The position numbers and the translations under genes are program-made. The notes beneath the pieces are model-generated. The model saw only the letters and a list, made by a program, of their open reading frames with translations, ran no database searches and was not told where the DNA came from. A DNA stretch of 64,000 nucleotides from Geobacter sp. SVR (GTDB lineage Bacteria > Desulfobacterota > Desulfuromonadia > Geobacterales > Pseudopelobacteraceae). The stretch lies in assembly GCF_016865365.1 (NCBI RefSeq), contig NZ_AP024469.1:3440501-3504500 (forward strand), given 5' to 3'. Below are positions 1 through 8,173 of this stretch, piece by piece; the first letter of the stretch is position 1; each line of letters opens with the position of its first letter.

Positions 1-1
1 C

Positions 2-1513
2 GCCCCCCGGTACCGGCATCACAATCGCATGTACATGCCGACAATGCTGATCAGGCAGATCCGGCGCCTGAGCGGCAATCCCCGCATCATCCTGCGCATC
101 CGGCCTGCCCATGGCTATGGACGGGAGCGCTGCGAAACGACCTTCGGCAGCAACCATATCCGCTACGTAGCCCCGGGCCGGACCGTTCGCCTGACCACGG
201 ATGCCTCGATAACCGCGATCCTGCAGGAAATCCCTTTCTTCATCGAGGATCGCTTGAGCCTGATCTTCGGGCCGGACGAAACCACCACAGAGTCGATCAC
301 AGAAATGACCCGCCGCTCGCTGGACGAGACGCTCTCCTACTGGCACAAATGGGTGCGCGATCTCGGCATCCCCTTTGAATGGCAGGAGGCGGTCATACGC
401 GCTGCGATCACCCTCAAACTGAACACGTACGATGACACCGGCGCCATCATCGCCGCCATGACCACGTCGATTCCCGAAGCACCGGACACGCCGCGCACCT
501 GGGACTATCGGTACTGCTGGCTGCGGGATGCCTACTTCGTCGTGAATGCCCTGAACCGGCTCGGAACGACCCATACCATGGAGCGCTATCTCAGCTACAT
601 GGTCAATGTTGTGGCAGGGGCGCCGGAAGGCTTTATCCAGCCGGTTTACGGCATCGATGGCCGCGCCCGGCTGGAGGAGTACCTGATCGACTCGTTACCC
701 GGATATCGCGGGATGGGCCCGGTCAGGGTCGGAAACCAGGCCTACGAGCAGATCCAGCACGATGTCTATGGCTCAGCCATCCTGGCAGTAACGCATGTGT
801 TCTTCGACCAGCGCCTGACCCAGCGGGGGGATGTGAACCTGTTCCACCGCCTCGAGGCGCTGGGAGCGCGGGCAGTCCAGGTGCACGACCAGCCGGATGC
901 CGGCCTGTGGGAACTGCGCGGCACGCTGCGGGTGCATACCTTCTCCAGCCTGATGTGCTGGGCGGCCTGCGACCGTCTGGCAAAAATCGCCACCCGTCTC
1001 GGCCTGCTGGAGCGTGCCGGCTATTGGAGCGCCCATGCCAAGCGGATTCATTCGGTCATCTCCGAACGGGGCTGGAATGCGGAAAGGGGCGCCTTTACCG
1101 CATCATTCGGCGGTACGACCCTGGATGCCAGCCTGCTGCTGATGAACGAATTCGGCTTTCTGGCTGCCGACGATCCCCGCTTCGCCTCCACGGTCGCTGC
1201 CATCGAAGGGGAACTCAAACACGGGGAATACATCTACCGCTATATAGAAGAGGATGATTTCGGTTTCCCGGAGAATGCCTTTGTCATCTGCACCTTCTGG
1301 TATATTTATGCCTTGGTGGCCTTGGGGCGCCATGACGAGGCACGTTCCCTGTTCGAGAACCTGCTCGCTCAACGCAACCGGCACGGGCTCCTGTCCGAAG
1401 ATCTGGATGTACGGACCGGCGAACACTGGGGGAATTTCGTCCAGACCTACAGCATGGTGGGACTGATCAACGCCGCCATCCGCCTCAGCAAGCGCTGGGA
1501 CGTCGCATTCTGA
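2..1513 (+). CDS. Glycoside hydrolase family 15 (glucoamylase/trehalase-like), 5' end missing
   Basis: The frame is already open at the left edge of the window: in-frame codons precede the first Met at 29, so the gene starts upstream and the N-terminal domain is incomplete. About 504 residues are visible. The strongest family mark is WDYRYCWLRDA (residues 158-168 counted from the Met at 29), the classic substrate-pocket motif of prokaryotic GH15 enzymes, preceded by NTYDDTGAIIAA. A late SEDLDVRTGEHWGN segment matches the second conserved carboxylate region of the (alpha/alpha)6 barrel. No signal peptide can be judged. GH15 members hydrolyse alpha-1,4- or alpha,alpha-1,1-glucosidic bonds, so glycogen, malto-oligosaccharide or trehalose breakdown is likely; the exact substrate cannot be told from the sequence. 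A dispersed repeat follows the stop codon. Confidence 0.9.
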   Translation, partial: APRYRHHNRMYMPTMLIRQIRRLSGNPRIILRIRPAHGYGRERCETTFGSNHIRYVAPGRTVRLTTDASITAILQEIPFFIEDRLSLIFGPDETTTESITEMTRRSLDETLSYWHKWVRDLGIPFEWQEAVIRAAITLKLNTYDDTGAIIAAMTTSIPEAPDTPRTWDYRYCWLRDAYFVVNALNRLGTTHTMERYLSYMVNVVAGAPEGFIQPVYGIDGRARLEEYLIDSLPGYRGMGPVRVGNQAYEQIQHDVYGSAILAVTHVFFDQRLTQRGDVNLFHRLEALGARAVQVHDQPDAGLWELRGTLRVHTFSSLMCWAACDRLAKIATRLGLLERAGYWSAHAKRIHSVISERGWNAERGAFTASFGGTTLDASLLLMNEFGFLAADDPRFASTVAAIEGELKHGEYIYRYIEEDDFGFPENAFVICTFWYIYALVALGRHDEARSLFENLLAQRNRHGLLSEDLDVRTGEHWGNFVQTYSMVGLINAAIRLSKRWDVAF

Positions 1514-1520
1514 AAACCGG

Positions 1521-1601
1521 GCACCAGGGACCAGGGACCGGTAAAACCTTTAAAACGGGGAATCTGAAAACTTTGATGTTACTGGTCCCTGGTCCCCGAT
1601 C
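1521..1601. repeat. GGTCCCTGG-type dispersed repeat, copy 1
   Basis: Inverted arms made of CAGGGACC/GGTCCCTGG units flank a core containing GGTAAAACCTTTAAAAC and an ACTTTGATGTT segment. A close relative lies at 12855-12961 and a rearranged one at 57190-57385. It sits just past the GH15 stop and before the CDF gene, so it may form a 3' hairpin. Confidence 0.75.
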
Positions 1602-1652
1602 ACTGATTTCCGGTTCTGGAAAAGTCGGCAAGGGTTGTGGTAGAATAAGCGC

Positions 1653-2585
1653 ATGGAAAATCACCATCACAATCCCGACAAGAGCATCTCAGGGAGACTG
1701 ATCTGGGCCATTGTGCTTACTGCCGTCACCCTGATCGCCGAGATCGCCGGCGGCATCTGGACCAACTCACTGGCCCTGCTGTCCGATGCCGCGCACGTGT
1801 TTCTCGACCTGTTCGCCCTGCTGCTGTCGCTGGGGGCCATCAAGCTCTCCTCGCTCCCGGCCAGCGAAACCCGCACCTTCGGGTTTCATCGTGCCGAGGT
1901 ATTCGCCTCTTTTATCAACGGCGTCACCATTTTCCTGATCGCCTGGGGCATCTTTTACGAGGCAGCCGGGCGGCTGATCCGGCCTGAACAGGTCAACAGC
2001 CTGCCGATGCTCATAATCGCCGCCCTCGGCCTGGCCATGAACCTGCTGGCGGCTTCGGCACTGCACCAGCACTCCCATCACGATCTCAACGTTCGCAGCG
2101 CCTTTCTGCACGTCATGGGTGACGCCGCAGCATCGCTGGGAGTGATCATCGGCGGTGTCATCATGTACTACACGAAATGGTACCTGGTGGACGCACTGAT
2201 CTCCATCGGCATCGGCGGCGTGGTGTTCTTCGGCGCCTGGCGGGTATTGCGCGAATCGACCCACATACTGCTGGAGGGGGTCCCGCGCGGCATGACCATT
2301 GCCGCTGTCGCCGACAGTATCCGCTCCATGGAAGGGGTGCGCGATGTTCATCACCTGAATATCTGGACCATCTGCTCCCACATTGTGGCCCTGTCGGCCC
2401 ATATTGACGTCGAACCGAGCTTCAAACCACGCCAGGCCAGGCTGCTGCACGAGATAGAGCATATGTTGCAGGAGCGGTTTCACATCTCCCACACTACGCT
2501 GCAGGTCGAGTGCACTGCCTGCGTATCAGGCCCGGTCATCAAGAAGCTGAGTCACGGCGCCCGGCACTTCCACTGTGCCCATTGA
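1653..2585 (+). CDS. Cation diffusion facilitator (CzcD/ZitB-type) metal exporter
   Basis: The 310-residue protein is of usual length for a CDF antiporter that exports Zn2+/Cd2+/Co2+ from the cytoplasm in exchange for protons. The N-terminus is His-rich (MENHHHNPDK), as in ZitB/CzcD. Six membrane segments are apparent. Metal-site residues lie in TM2 (LLSDAAHVFLD, D45/H48/D52 region) and in TM5 (HVMGDAAASLG). The cytoplasmic C-terminal domain ends in a His-rich stretch (HGARHFHCAH) that may bind metal. The start at 1653 is the first Met, directly before the His cluster. It stands alone between repeat elements, with no metal-responsive regulator beside it. Metal specificity is not resolved. Confidence 0.93.
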   Translation: MENHHHNPDKSISGRLIWAIVLTAVTLIAEIAGGIWTNSLALLSDAAHVFLDLFALLLSLGAIKLSSLPASETRTFGFHRAEVFASFINGVTIFLIAWGIFYEAAGRLIRPEQVNSLPMLIIAALGLAMNLLAASALHQHSHHDLNVRSAFLHVMGDAAASLGVIIGGVIMYYTKWYLVDALISIGIGGVVFFGAWRVLRESTHILLEGVPRGMTIAAVADSIRSMEGVRDVHHLNIWTICSHIVALSAHIDVEPSFKPRQARLLHEIEHMLQERFHISHTTLQVECTACVSGPVIKKLSHGARHFHCAH

Positions 2586-2631
2586 GGCGGAACTGATACC
2601 GCAAAAATAGCGAAGCGAAGAACCAGGACCA

Positions 2632-2765
2632 AAGGCAAGGGAACGCGGACCCACAAACCGGGCCTAAAAAAAGGCCGGATGTGAAAAAAATCTACGCAGA
2701 TTTAAACAAAAAATAAAAATCCGCGTGGATCCGCAGCATCCACGCAAATCCGCGTTCATTGCCTT
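2632..2765. repeat. Palindromic dispersed element with GGAACGCGGA termini, copy 1
   Basis: Termini at 2632-2649 (ending GGAACGCGGA) and 2749-2765 (TCCGCGTTCATTGCC) are inverted repeats of one another. The centre is AT-rich and contains a GGCC hairpin (2658-2678) and direct CCGCGTGGATCCGC-like units. A second copy with matching termini is at 56034-56149. No ORF is inside, so it is a MITE/REP-like non-coding element. Confidence 0.7.
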
Positions 2766-2812
2766 AGAATTGATCCTCGAAGAGGATAGAATTAAGAGGT
2801 TGTTGAGATGTC

Positions 2813-2933
2813 AGGTTGTTCAAAAATGGGGAGATCGTCGCAACCGCAGGAAGCCCCGCGGAGGCGTAGCAGCGCTACGCCGCACAAGAGGGCTGACGAG
2901 GACGGCGGCGAGATGCCCGTTTTTCAACAACCT
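2813..2933. repeat. AGGTTGTT...AACAACCT palindromic element, copy 1 (121 bp)
   Basis: It starts AGGTTGTTCAAAAATGGG and ends CCCGTTTTTCAACAACCT, which are inverted termini. The centre holds the perfect palindrome GGCGTAGCAGCGCTACGCC. Closely similar copies are at 34214-34333 and 62237-62356 (opposite orientation), and an interrupted one is at 53774-54009. The element ends 24 bp before the radical SAM gene, so its hairpin would lie in that gene's leader. Confidence 0.9.
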
Positions 2934-2957
2934 TTTTGAGGGCAGCAGGGAGACGCG

Positions 2958-3968
2958 ATGAAGGAAGCCATGTTCTATGAGCGCGAAAGCGATGGTCGGG
3001 TACGCTGCGGCCTCTGCCGCTTCCGCTGCCTGATCGCCGACGGCCACCGGGGAATCTGCGCTGTCAGGGAAAACAGGGGTGGCACGCTCTTCAGCCTGGT
3101 CTACGGCAAAGTCTGCGCCGAGCATGTCGATCCGATCGAGAAGAAGCCGCTGTTCCACGTCATGCCGGGCAGCCTGTCCTATTCCATTGCCACGCTCGGC
3201 TGCAACTTCCGCTGCCGCCACTGCCAGAACTACTCCATAGCGCAGGTGGATCCGGAATCTCCGGTCTACGGGGCGGAGGTGACGCCGCAGGAGATCGTCC
3301 GCCGTGCCGCAAGCCGCGACTGCCGCTCGATCTCCTATACCTACACCGAACCGACCATCTTCTTCGAGTTCGCCTACGACACCGCCCGGCTGGCCCGTGA
3401 GGCGGGGCTGGCCAATGTCTTTGTCACCAATGGCTACATCACCGCCGAGGCGCTGGCAACCATCGCCCCCTTTCTGGATGCCGCCAATATCGACCTGAAG
3501 GCGTTTTCCGATAATTTTTACCGGGACATAGTGAAGGCGCGCCTGAACGAGGTACTGGACTCCATCGTCGAGTACCGCAAACAGGGGATCTGGATCGAGC
3601 TGACCACCCTGATCATTCCCGGGCTGAACGACAGCGACAGCGAGCTGCAGGCGCTTGCCTCGTTCATCGCCAATAATCTGGGGGCAGATACCCCCTGGCA
3701 TGTATCCCAGTTCTACCCTACCCACCACCTGACCGATCGGCCCCGCACTCCGGTCGAGACACTGCGCAGGGCGCGCGACATATGCATTGCCGCGGGCCTC
3801 CGCTACGTCTACGAGGGAAATGTCCCCGGCCGGGGGGGAGAACACACCTGTTGCCCCTCCTGCGGCGAAATGCTGGTCAAACGCCATGGGTACACGATCG
3901 GATCGAACATGATCCGCCACGGCACCTGTCCGCACTGCAATACCACCATTGCCGGCATCGGCATGTAA
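2958..3968 (+). CDS. amrS: AmmeMemoRadiSam system radical SAM enzyme (AmrS-like)
   Basis: This 336-residue radical SAM protein belongs to the pyruvate-formate-lyase-activase-like branch. The [4Fe-4S]-binding motif CxxxCxxC is at C82, C86 and C89 (GCNFRCRHCQNYS). An N-terminal Cys cluster (C17, C20, C24, C34) and a C-terminal zinc-ribbon-like segment (CCPSCGEML ... CPHC) are typical of AmrS proteins. The start at 2958 follows a GGGAG Shine-Dalgarno sequence. The usual partners (AmrA and the MEMO-like AmrB) are not in the window, so it is an orphan here. The family's natural reaction is not settled, and the name rests on domain organisation alone. A terminator follows at about 4013-4046. Confidence 0.88.
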   Translation: MKEAMFYERESDGRVRCGLCRFRCLIADGHRGICAVRENRGGTLFSLVYGKVCAEHVDPIEKKPLFHVMPGSLSYSIATLGCNFRCRHCQNYSIAQVDPESPVYGAEVTPQEIVRRAASRDCRSISYTYTEPTIFFEFAYDTARLAREAGLANVFVTNGYITAEALATIAPFLDAANIDLKAFSDNFYRDIVKARLNEVLDSIVEYRKQGIWIELTTLIIPGLNDSDSELQALASFIANNLGADTPWHVSQFYPTHHLTDRPRTPVETLRRARDICIAAGLRYVYEGNVPGRGGEHTCCPSCGEMLVKRHGYTIGSNMIRHGTCPHCNTTIAGIGM

Positions 3969-4012
3969 CACTTCAGCCAACTCCCCTATAAACGGCCCCG
4001 CGGATCACGACA

Positions 4013-4046
4013 GGCCCCGTCTCTTCTGGCGGGGCTTGCTGTTTTT
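4013..4046 (+). terminator. Intrinsic terminator after the radical SAM gene
   Basis: Stem GCCCCG (4014-4019) pairs with CGGGGC (4030-4035), followed by TTGCTGTTTTT. It lies about 45 bp past the stop codon. Confidence 0.75.
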
Positions 4047-4156
4047 ACCAAGAGAGACAGGAGCTCCTGGGGTGCTGTTCATGCAGGGGCCGCACGAGTG
4101 ACGGCCTCCCATACTCCTCAGGCGGCGGATGCGGCTGTCGGTTTTTGCGAATCACT

Positions 4157-4276
4157 TTTGCATTTCTGCGAAAGGCAGTTTCGCACAATGCAAATCTTCT
4201 AAAGCTGCCGTTTTTGCGTCTGTTTTCTCTAAAAAACAAATCAGCTGCCAAAACCCATTTTTGCATAACGACGAAA
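4157..4276. promoter_or_regulatory. Three copies of a TTTGCAT-N2-5-GCGAAA motif upstream of the OFA transporter
   Basis: TTTGCATTTCTGCGAAA (about 4158-4174) is followed by its inverted counterpart TTTCGCACAATGCAAA (4179-4194). A third related copy, TTTGCATAACGACGAAA, lies near 4259-4275. The spaced inverted pair can also form a hairpin. This looks like a multi-site operator for a transcription factor acting on the gene at 4437; the factor is unknown. Confidence 0.45.
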
Positions 4277-4371
4277 ACGCGCTTTCCCCGCCCCGGCCAC
4301 GCCTCTGACAAACAAACTCCCAACCAACTGAATTCAATCACTATTATTTTGTCTTACCAGATTCTAGAACA

Positions 4372-4409
4372 TTGGTATACATGTTGCTCATATAATTTGC
4401 ACATACCAA
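4372..4409 (+). promoter_or_regulatory. Promoter and inverted repeat upstream of the OFA transporter
   Basis: A consensus -10 box TATAAT is at 4391-4396. It is bracketed by the inverted repeat TTGGTAT (4372-4378) and ATACCAA (4403-4409), the position expected for a repressor that covers the promoter. The -35 box is weak (AACATT at 17 bp), which suggests that an activator is needed. A good Shine-Dalgarno sequence, GGAGGTGGGACGAG, precedes the ATG at 4437. Confidence 0.55.
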
Positions 4410-4436
4410 ACATTACCAAAACGGAGGTGGGACGAG

Positions 4437-5732
4437 ATGTCGAATACATCTACAAACAAAGGATGGCAGGTGACGATGGCCGGTCTCGGCATCAACTTGG
4501 CGCTCGGCGTGCTGTATGCATGGAGCATCTTCAAAGGAGCCATCAAGGCCTCCATCGAAAAAGGGGGCCCTGACGCCTTCCACTGGAGCCTCTCCTCCAT
4601 CAACGACCCGTACGCCTTGAGCTGCCTCGTTTTCGCATTCGCAATGATCGTGGCAGGGAAATGCCAGGACAAGATCGGTCCTGCCCGTACCGCCCTCATC
4701 GGCGGGCTGCTGGTCGGCGGCGGCTTTACCCTGATGTCCTACTCCAACAGCTACGTCGCATGGCTGGTCGGCTTCGGACTCCTGGCAGGCTCCGGTTTCG
4801 GTTTCGGTTATGCCGCAGCCACCCCTCCTGCCCTGAAATGGTTCTCCTCGTCCAAGACCGGCGTGATTGCAGGCACTGTCGTTGCCGGCTTCGGCCTCGC
4901 ACCGGTCTACATCGCCCCGCTTTCCAGCTACCTGCTGGAAGCCTACGGCATTCAGAAGTCGATGCTCTTCCTCGGCTGCGGCTTCACGGTCCTGGTCTGC
5001 GGACTCTCCTTCCTGCTGGTCAATCCGCCGCAAGGTTTCGTCCCGGCCGAGCCGGCAACCAAAGGTGACGCCAAGCCGGCTGCCAAGAAAGAGGTCCACA
5101 ACGCCAATGTCGGCGAAATGCTCCGTTCGCCCAAGTTCTACCTCCTCTGGGCCAACTTCTTCATCGGCGCGGGCGCCGGGCTCATGGTCATCGGCAGCGT
5201 TGCCATCCTGGCCAAAAAGAGCATGGGCCACATGGCCTTCGTAGCCGTTGCCATCATGGCTGTCGGCAACGCCGCCGGCCGCATCGTGGCCGGCATCCTT
5301 TCCGACAAGATCGGCCGCAGGGCAACCCTCAGAATCATGCTCGCCTTCCAGGCGCTCCTGATGTTCGCAGCCATCCCGGTCATCGGCTCCGGCAGCGCGG
5401 CACTGCTGGTCCTCGTGGCAACCTTCATCGGTTTCAACTACGGCTCCAACCTGGCCCTCTTCCCCTCCTTCTCCAAGGACTACTGGGGCTTCAAGAACTA
5501 CGGCCTCAACTACGGCGTCCTCTTCACCGCCTGGGGGGTCGGCGGCTTCGTCATGGGGCGCATCTCCGAAATGCTCAGCGCACAGCCAGGCGGGCTGAAC
5601 AAGTCCTTCATTCTGGCAGGGTCGCTCCTGGCCATGGGCACTGTTCTCACCATCTTCCTGGGTGAGAAAAAGGCTGCAGAAGTCACGGTCACCATCGGCG
5701 AGCCGGTTCCGGCCCTGGAAAAAAGCCACTGA
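4437..5732 (+). CDS. OFA-family major facilitator transporter (oxalate/formate antiporter-like)
   Basis: The 431-residue, 12-TM permease belongs to the Oxalate:Formate Antiporter family of the MFS. The N-terminal segment GINLALGVLYAWSIFKGAI is typical of the family. The TM4 Gly-rich stretch GFGFGYAAATPPALKWF and the loop DKIGRRATLR are MFS signatures. The cytoplasmic central loop (about residues 205-222, KGDAKPAAKKE) is Lys/Ala-rich. In anaerobes such as Geobacter, OFA proteins carry small monocarboxylates or dicarboxylates; the true substrate cannot be read here. It is monocistronic, with its own promoter region, candidate operators and terminator. Confidence 0.9.
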   Translation: MSNTSTNKGWQVTMAGLGINLALGVLYAWSIFKGAIKASIEKGGPDAFHWSLSSINDPYALSCLVFAFAMIVAGKCQDKIGPARTALIGGLLVGGGFTLMSYSNSYVAWLVGFGLLAGSGFGFGYAAATPPALKWFSSSKTGVIAGTVVAGFGLAPVYIAPLSSYLLEAYGIQKSMLFLGCGFTVLVCGLSFLLVNPPQGFVPAEPATKGDAKPAAKKEVHNANVGEMLRSPKFYLLWANFFIGAGAGLMVIGSVAILAKKSMGHMAFVAVAIMAVGNAAGRIVAGILSDKIGRRATLRIMLAFQALLMFAAIPVIGSGSAALLVLVATFIGFNYGSNLALFPSFSKDYWGFKNYGLNYGVLFTAWGVGGFVMGRISEMLSAQPGGLNKSFILAGSLLAMGTVLTIFLGEKKAAEVTVTIGEPVPALEKSH

Positions 5733-5761
5733 CAGACTGTTGTTGGGGTTTGACCACAATC

Positions 5762-5798
5762 AATCGGGGCCCATGCTCGGCATGTGCCCCGATTTTGT
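5762..5798 (+). terminator. Intrinsic terminator after the OFA transporter
   Basis: AATCGGGGC (around 5763) pairs with GCCCCGATT (around 5786) across a short loop and is followed by TTGTTTT. Confidence 0.85.
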
Positions 5799-5853
5799 TT
5801 TGTGATGGAACGATTGCGGTTATAATCGGCGCATACCACGACAGGGGGGAACG

Positions 5854-7065
5854 ATGGAGGAGGAGGAAAAGGAAGAACAGGGGATGGACACCGCCTATAT
5901 AGGCATCCTGGTGGTGGTCTTTCTCGCCCTCGCGGCCCTGGCGATCGACGTAGGGTATATGTACGTCACCGATGACGATCTGAGGAGCGCTGCGGAGACA
6001 TCATCGCTGGAAGGAGCCAAGGCGATCAAGCAGCGGATGCTGGCACAGATCAGGACCGACCCGCAGAAGGCGAATGATGTCGCTTCCGACCTGCTGCAGC
6101 CCGCCGCCCGGACCGCCGCCATCGAGGCCGCTTCAGGCACGCACCATGCGACCGCTCTGATAGAAGTCGCCAACAGGGGACTCAATCGCCTGGCCGAGGG
6201 GAACGACATAACCGTCGGCTTCTGGGACACTGTCTCCCGCACCTACACCCCCGGTGTCGCTCCGGCCAATGCCATGCAGATCAGAACACGCCGCACCGCC
6301 GAGAATGAAGCGGTCGGCCTGGGGACCCTCGGCAGCATTTTTTCCAAACTCACCGGCTCGGAAACCGCCAACTTCACTCCTGACGCCGTCGCCGCCCTGC
6401 CGCCGATGGCAACGGCCAACATCGCCCTCTATGTCGGCGACTGCGACCCCGCCTGCCGCTATCCCAACGTCTGTACGATCCCGGAACGGAAAATGAGCCG
6501 CGATCCCCTGGATGCCGGGCAGCAGGGCGACAATCGCTACATCTACACTTCGCTTCTCCATTCCCTGAACGACAGGAGCCTTTCCGACGTCGTCTGCATG
6601 GATCTTCCCCCGCAGGAGGTATGCAGAAAAGAGATTTTTACGACCAGTGATGCCGACAACCGCGGGCTGCGCGACATAGAATCGATGATGTACAACCCGA
6701 ATACCGACGCATCCAATAAGGAGTTCGACGAAGGGGGCGCAATCAGCGGGTGGTGGGTCATCGTTCCGGTCATCGACTCCCCTCCCCAGCCGAAACGTGA
6801 AGCGGTTGAAAAGCGCACAGTCACCCGCTATGCCCTGGTCAGAATACGCAGGATCTGTGTCGGCGGCACTGCCGGCTGCCAGCAGAACGGCACGGCCTTC
6901 AAGGCCCCGCCCTCTGCCTGCCGCGGCGAAGAAGGGCTGTACATCGACCGCATCTCCTACGTCGAATGCGGCAGCAAGGACCTGCGAAACTTTCCAGGGC
7001 TCCGGCCGGTGCTGGTGGAAGAAGAAAACCGACTGCTGCCAGGGAGCGGCGCACCTCCGCAATGA
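5854..7065 (+). CDS. TadG-like membrane-anchored pilus/secretion-associated protein
   Basis: The 403-residue protein has one N-terminal membrane segment (AYIGILVVVFLALAALAIDV, about residues 13-32). It is followed by GYMYVTDDDLRSAAETSSLEGAK, which resembles the TadE/TadG (Flp pilus assembly) N-terminal pattern in which a residue pair after the helix contacts a glutamine/alanine-rich helix. The rest is exported and Cys-containing (GDCDPACRYPNVC, CVGGTAGC), suggesting disulphides. It begins with an acidic stretch, MEEEEKEEQG. A strong GGGGGG Shine-Dalgarno sequence precedes the ATG. No other tad genes are nearby, so it is an isolated member whose role (surface or pilus-like structure) is inferred from the N-terminal domain only. 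Confidence 0.65.
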   Translation: MEEEEKEEQGMDTAYIGILVVVFLALAALAIDVGYMYVTDDDLRSAAETSSLEGAKAIKQRMLAQIRTDPQKANDVASDLLQPAARTAAIEAASGTHHATALIEVANRGLNRLAEGNDITVGFWDTVSRTYTPGVAPANAMQIRTRRTAENEAVGLGTLGSIFSKLTGSETANFTPDAVAALPPMATANIALYVGDCDPACRYPNVCTIPERKMSRDPLDAGQQGDNRYIYTSLLHSLNDRSLSDVVCMDLPPQEVCRKEIFTTSDADNRGLRDIESMMYNPNTDASNKEFDEGGAISGWWVIVPVIDSPPQPKREAVEKRTVTRYALVRIRRICVGGTAGCQQNGTAFKAPPSACRGEEGLYIDRISYVECGSKDLRNFPGLRPVLVEEENRLLPGSGAPPQ

Positions 7066-7112
7066 CCACTTGCCGCGCGTTGGCACCGCTGCACGTGATC
7101 ACCTATGGCCCT

Positions 7113-7158
7113 GCCACAACAACAGCCCCTGAAACGATGGTTTCAGGGGCTGTTGTGT
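7113..7158 (+). terminator. Long perfect hairpin terminator after the TadG-like gene
   Basis: AACAACAGCCCCTGAAAC and GTTTCAGGGGCTGTTGTGTT form an approximately 17-bp stem with a very short loop. The tail is only weakly T-rich (GTTCTC). Confidence 0.75.
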
Positions 7159-7707
7159 TCTCGCGGCCGGCGCTCTGATGGGATGGCTTCAACACACCCA
7201 CCCGGTTTTTCTCGTGTATGCCTGAATCCGCGAACCGGAAATGCCCGAGCGCCAGAGAAAATGGTCTGCGCAGCGGACTCAGGTATGATTAGATTGCTCC
7301 GGAATTCCGTAAGGCGTTACGTCACCTGCCCTCGATGTTACCTTTTCCCTGGAAAACGCTTCAGGCTTCCTTCTCTGTGTCCTGATAAACAGGATAAGCT
7401 CGTTATCGAAGCTGTCACCAGCTTCCAACTCACCACGAGGGCTTGCTCACCACGTTTGTACCTGGAACTTTTGGCGAAATAGTATCGGCAGATTCCACAA
7501 CAGCAGATTACGTAAATTCCAGAGCAATTTTCAAAGATCACTTCCGTTGTCTGTTCATAGTGTAAGCCCAACGTTCCGATAGTCAAGCCACAAAATGAAT
7601 AATTATTTATATTATCAAAAAGGGATCCTCTGTTCCCTCCCGGTTCTGAGGTCATCGTCCTTGAAGGACCGGTCAAATCTGATACCCTTGATGTCAGGAG
7701 CACACCC
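7159..7707. other. 549-bp intergenic region, no gene recognised
   Basis: No supported coding frame was seen. Base composition is less GC-rich than its neighbours, with an AT-rich patch near 7595-7620. The Shine-Dalgarno AGGAG before 7708 is the only clear signal. Any promoter of the Fn3 gene must lie here, but no consensus boxes stand out. Confidence 0.5.
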
Positions 7708-8088
7708 ATGACCACACGACGGTACATGCCACTGATTGCACTGTTGATCGCCTTCTGCGCCGGCCAGCCGGACAGAGGGTTGACCGACGATTCCGCACCG
7801 CCGAAACCGGTCGAAGGAGAAAAAACCCGCACGCCGGGCAAGACGGCTGTCCTGATATGGAATCCGGTGGTGGATGCCGCGGGAAAACGGCCAAAAACCC
7901 TGGCGGGTTACAAGGTCTACTACGGGAAGGCATCCAGATCATACACCACGGTGATCGATGCCGGAGCAGCCACTAAATACACCATCCACGGGCTGGCGCC
8001 CGGTACCTACTATTTTGCCGTGACCGCCTATGATCTGGAGGGAAAGGAAAGCAACTATTCCGTGGAGGTAAAAAAGCTCCTCCGGTAA
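7708..8088 (+). CDS. Small secreted fibronectin type III domain protein
   Basis: This 126-residue protein has an N-terminal hydrophobic segment (PLIALLIAFCAGQ), a signal peptide or possibly a lipoprotein-like leader with Cys at residue 17. One fibronectin-III domain occupies about residues 45-126: VLIWNPVVD, LAGYKVYYGKAS, HGLAPGTYYFAVTAYDLEGKES. The same YKVYY ... TYYFAVTAYD pattern opens the large secreted protein at 14327-16570, so the two share a module. It is probably an extracytoplasmic binding or scaffold protein; no enzyme domain is present. The start at 7708 follows AGGAG at a suitable distance. Confidence 0.75.
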   Translation: MTTRRYMPLIALLIAFCAGQPDRGLTDDSAPPKPVEGEKTRTPGKTAVLIWNPVVDAAGKRPKTLAGYKVYYGKASRSYTTVIDAGAATKYTIHGLAPGTYYFAVTAYDLEGKESNYSVEVKKLLR

Positions 8089-8173
8089 ACGAATATCTAC
8101 GAGCCACGAATGCTCAGCCACTGTGGTGAATGTTCATCCTGCGGCAGCATCGTGACAGGCACAGGGGACTGCG

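Noticed and set aside
2820-3980. Long minus-strand frame opposite the radical SAM gene
   Set aside because: It is the mirror of a well-supported gene in GC-rich DNA, with low-complexity G/A/D-rich sequence and no family motif. The same holds for frames opposite 4437-5732, 9319-11442 and 57277-58986.
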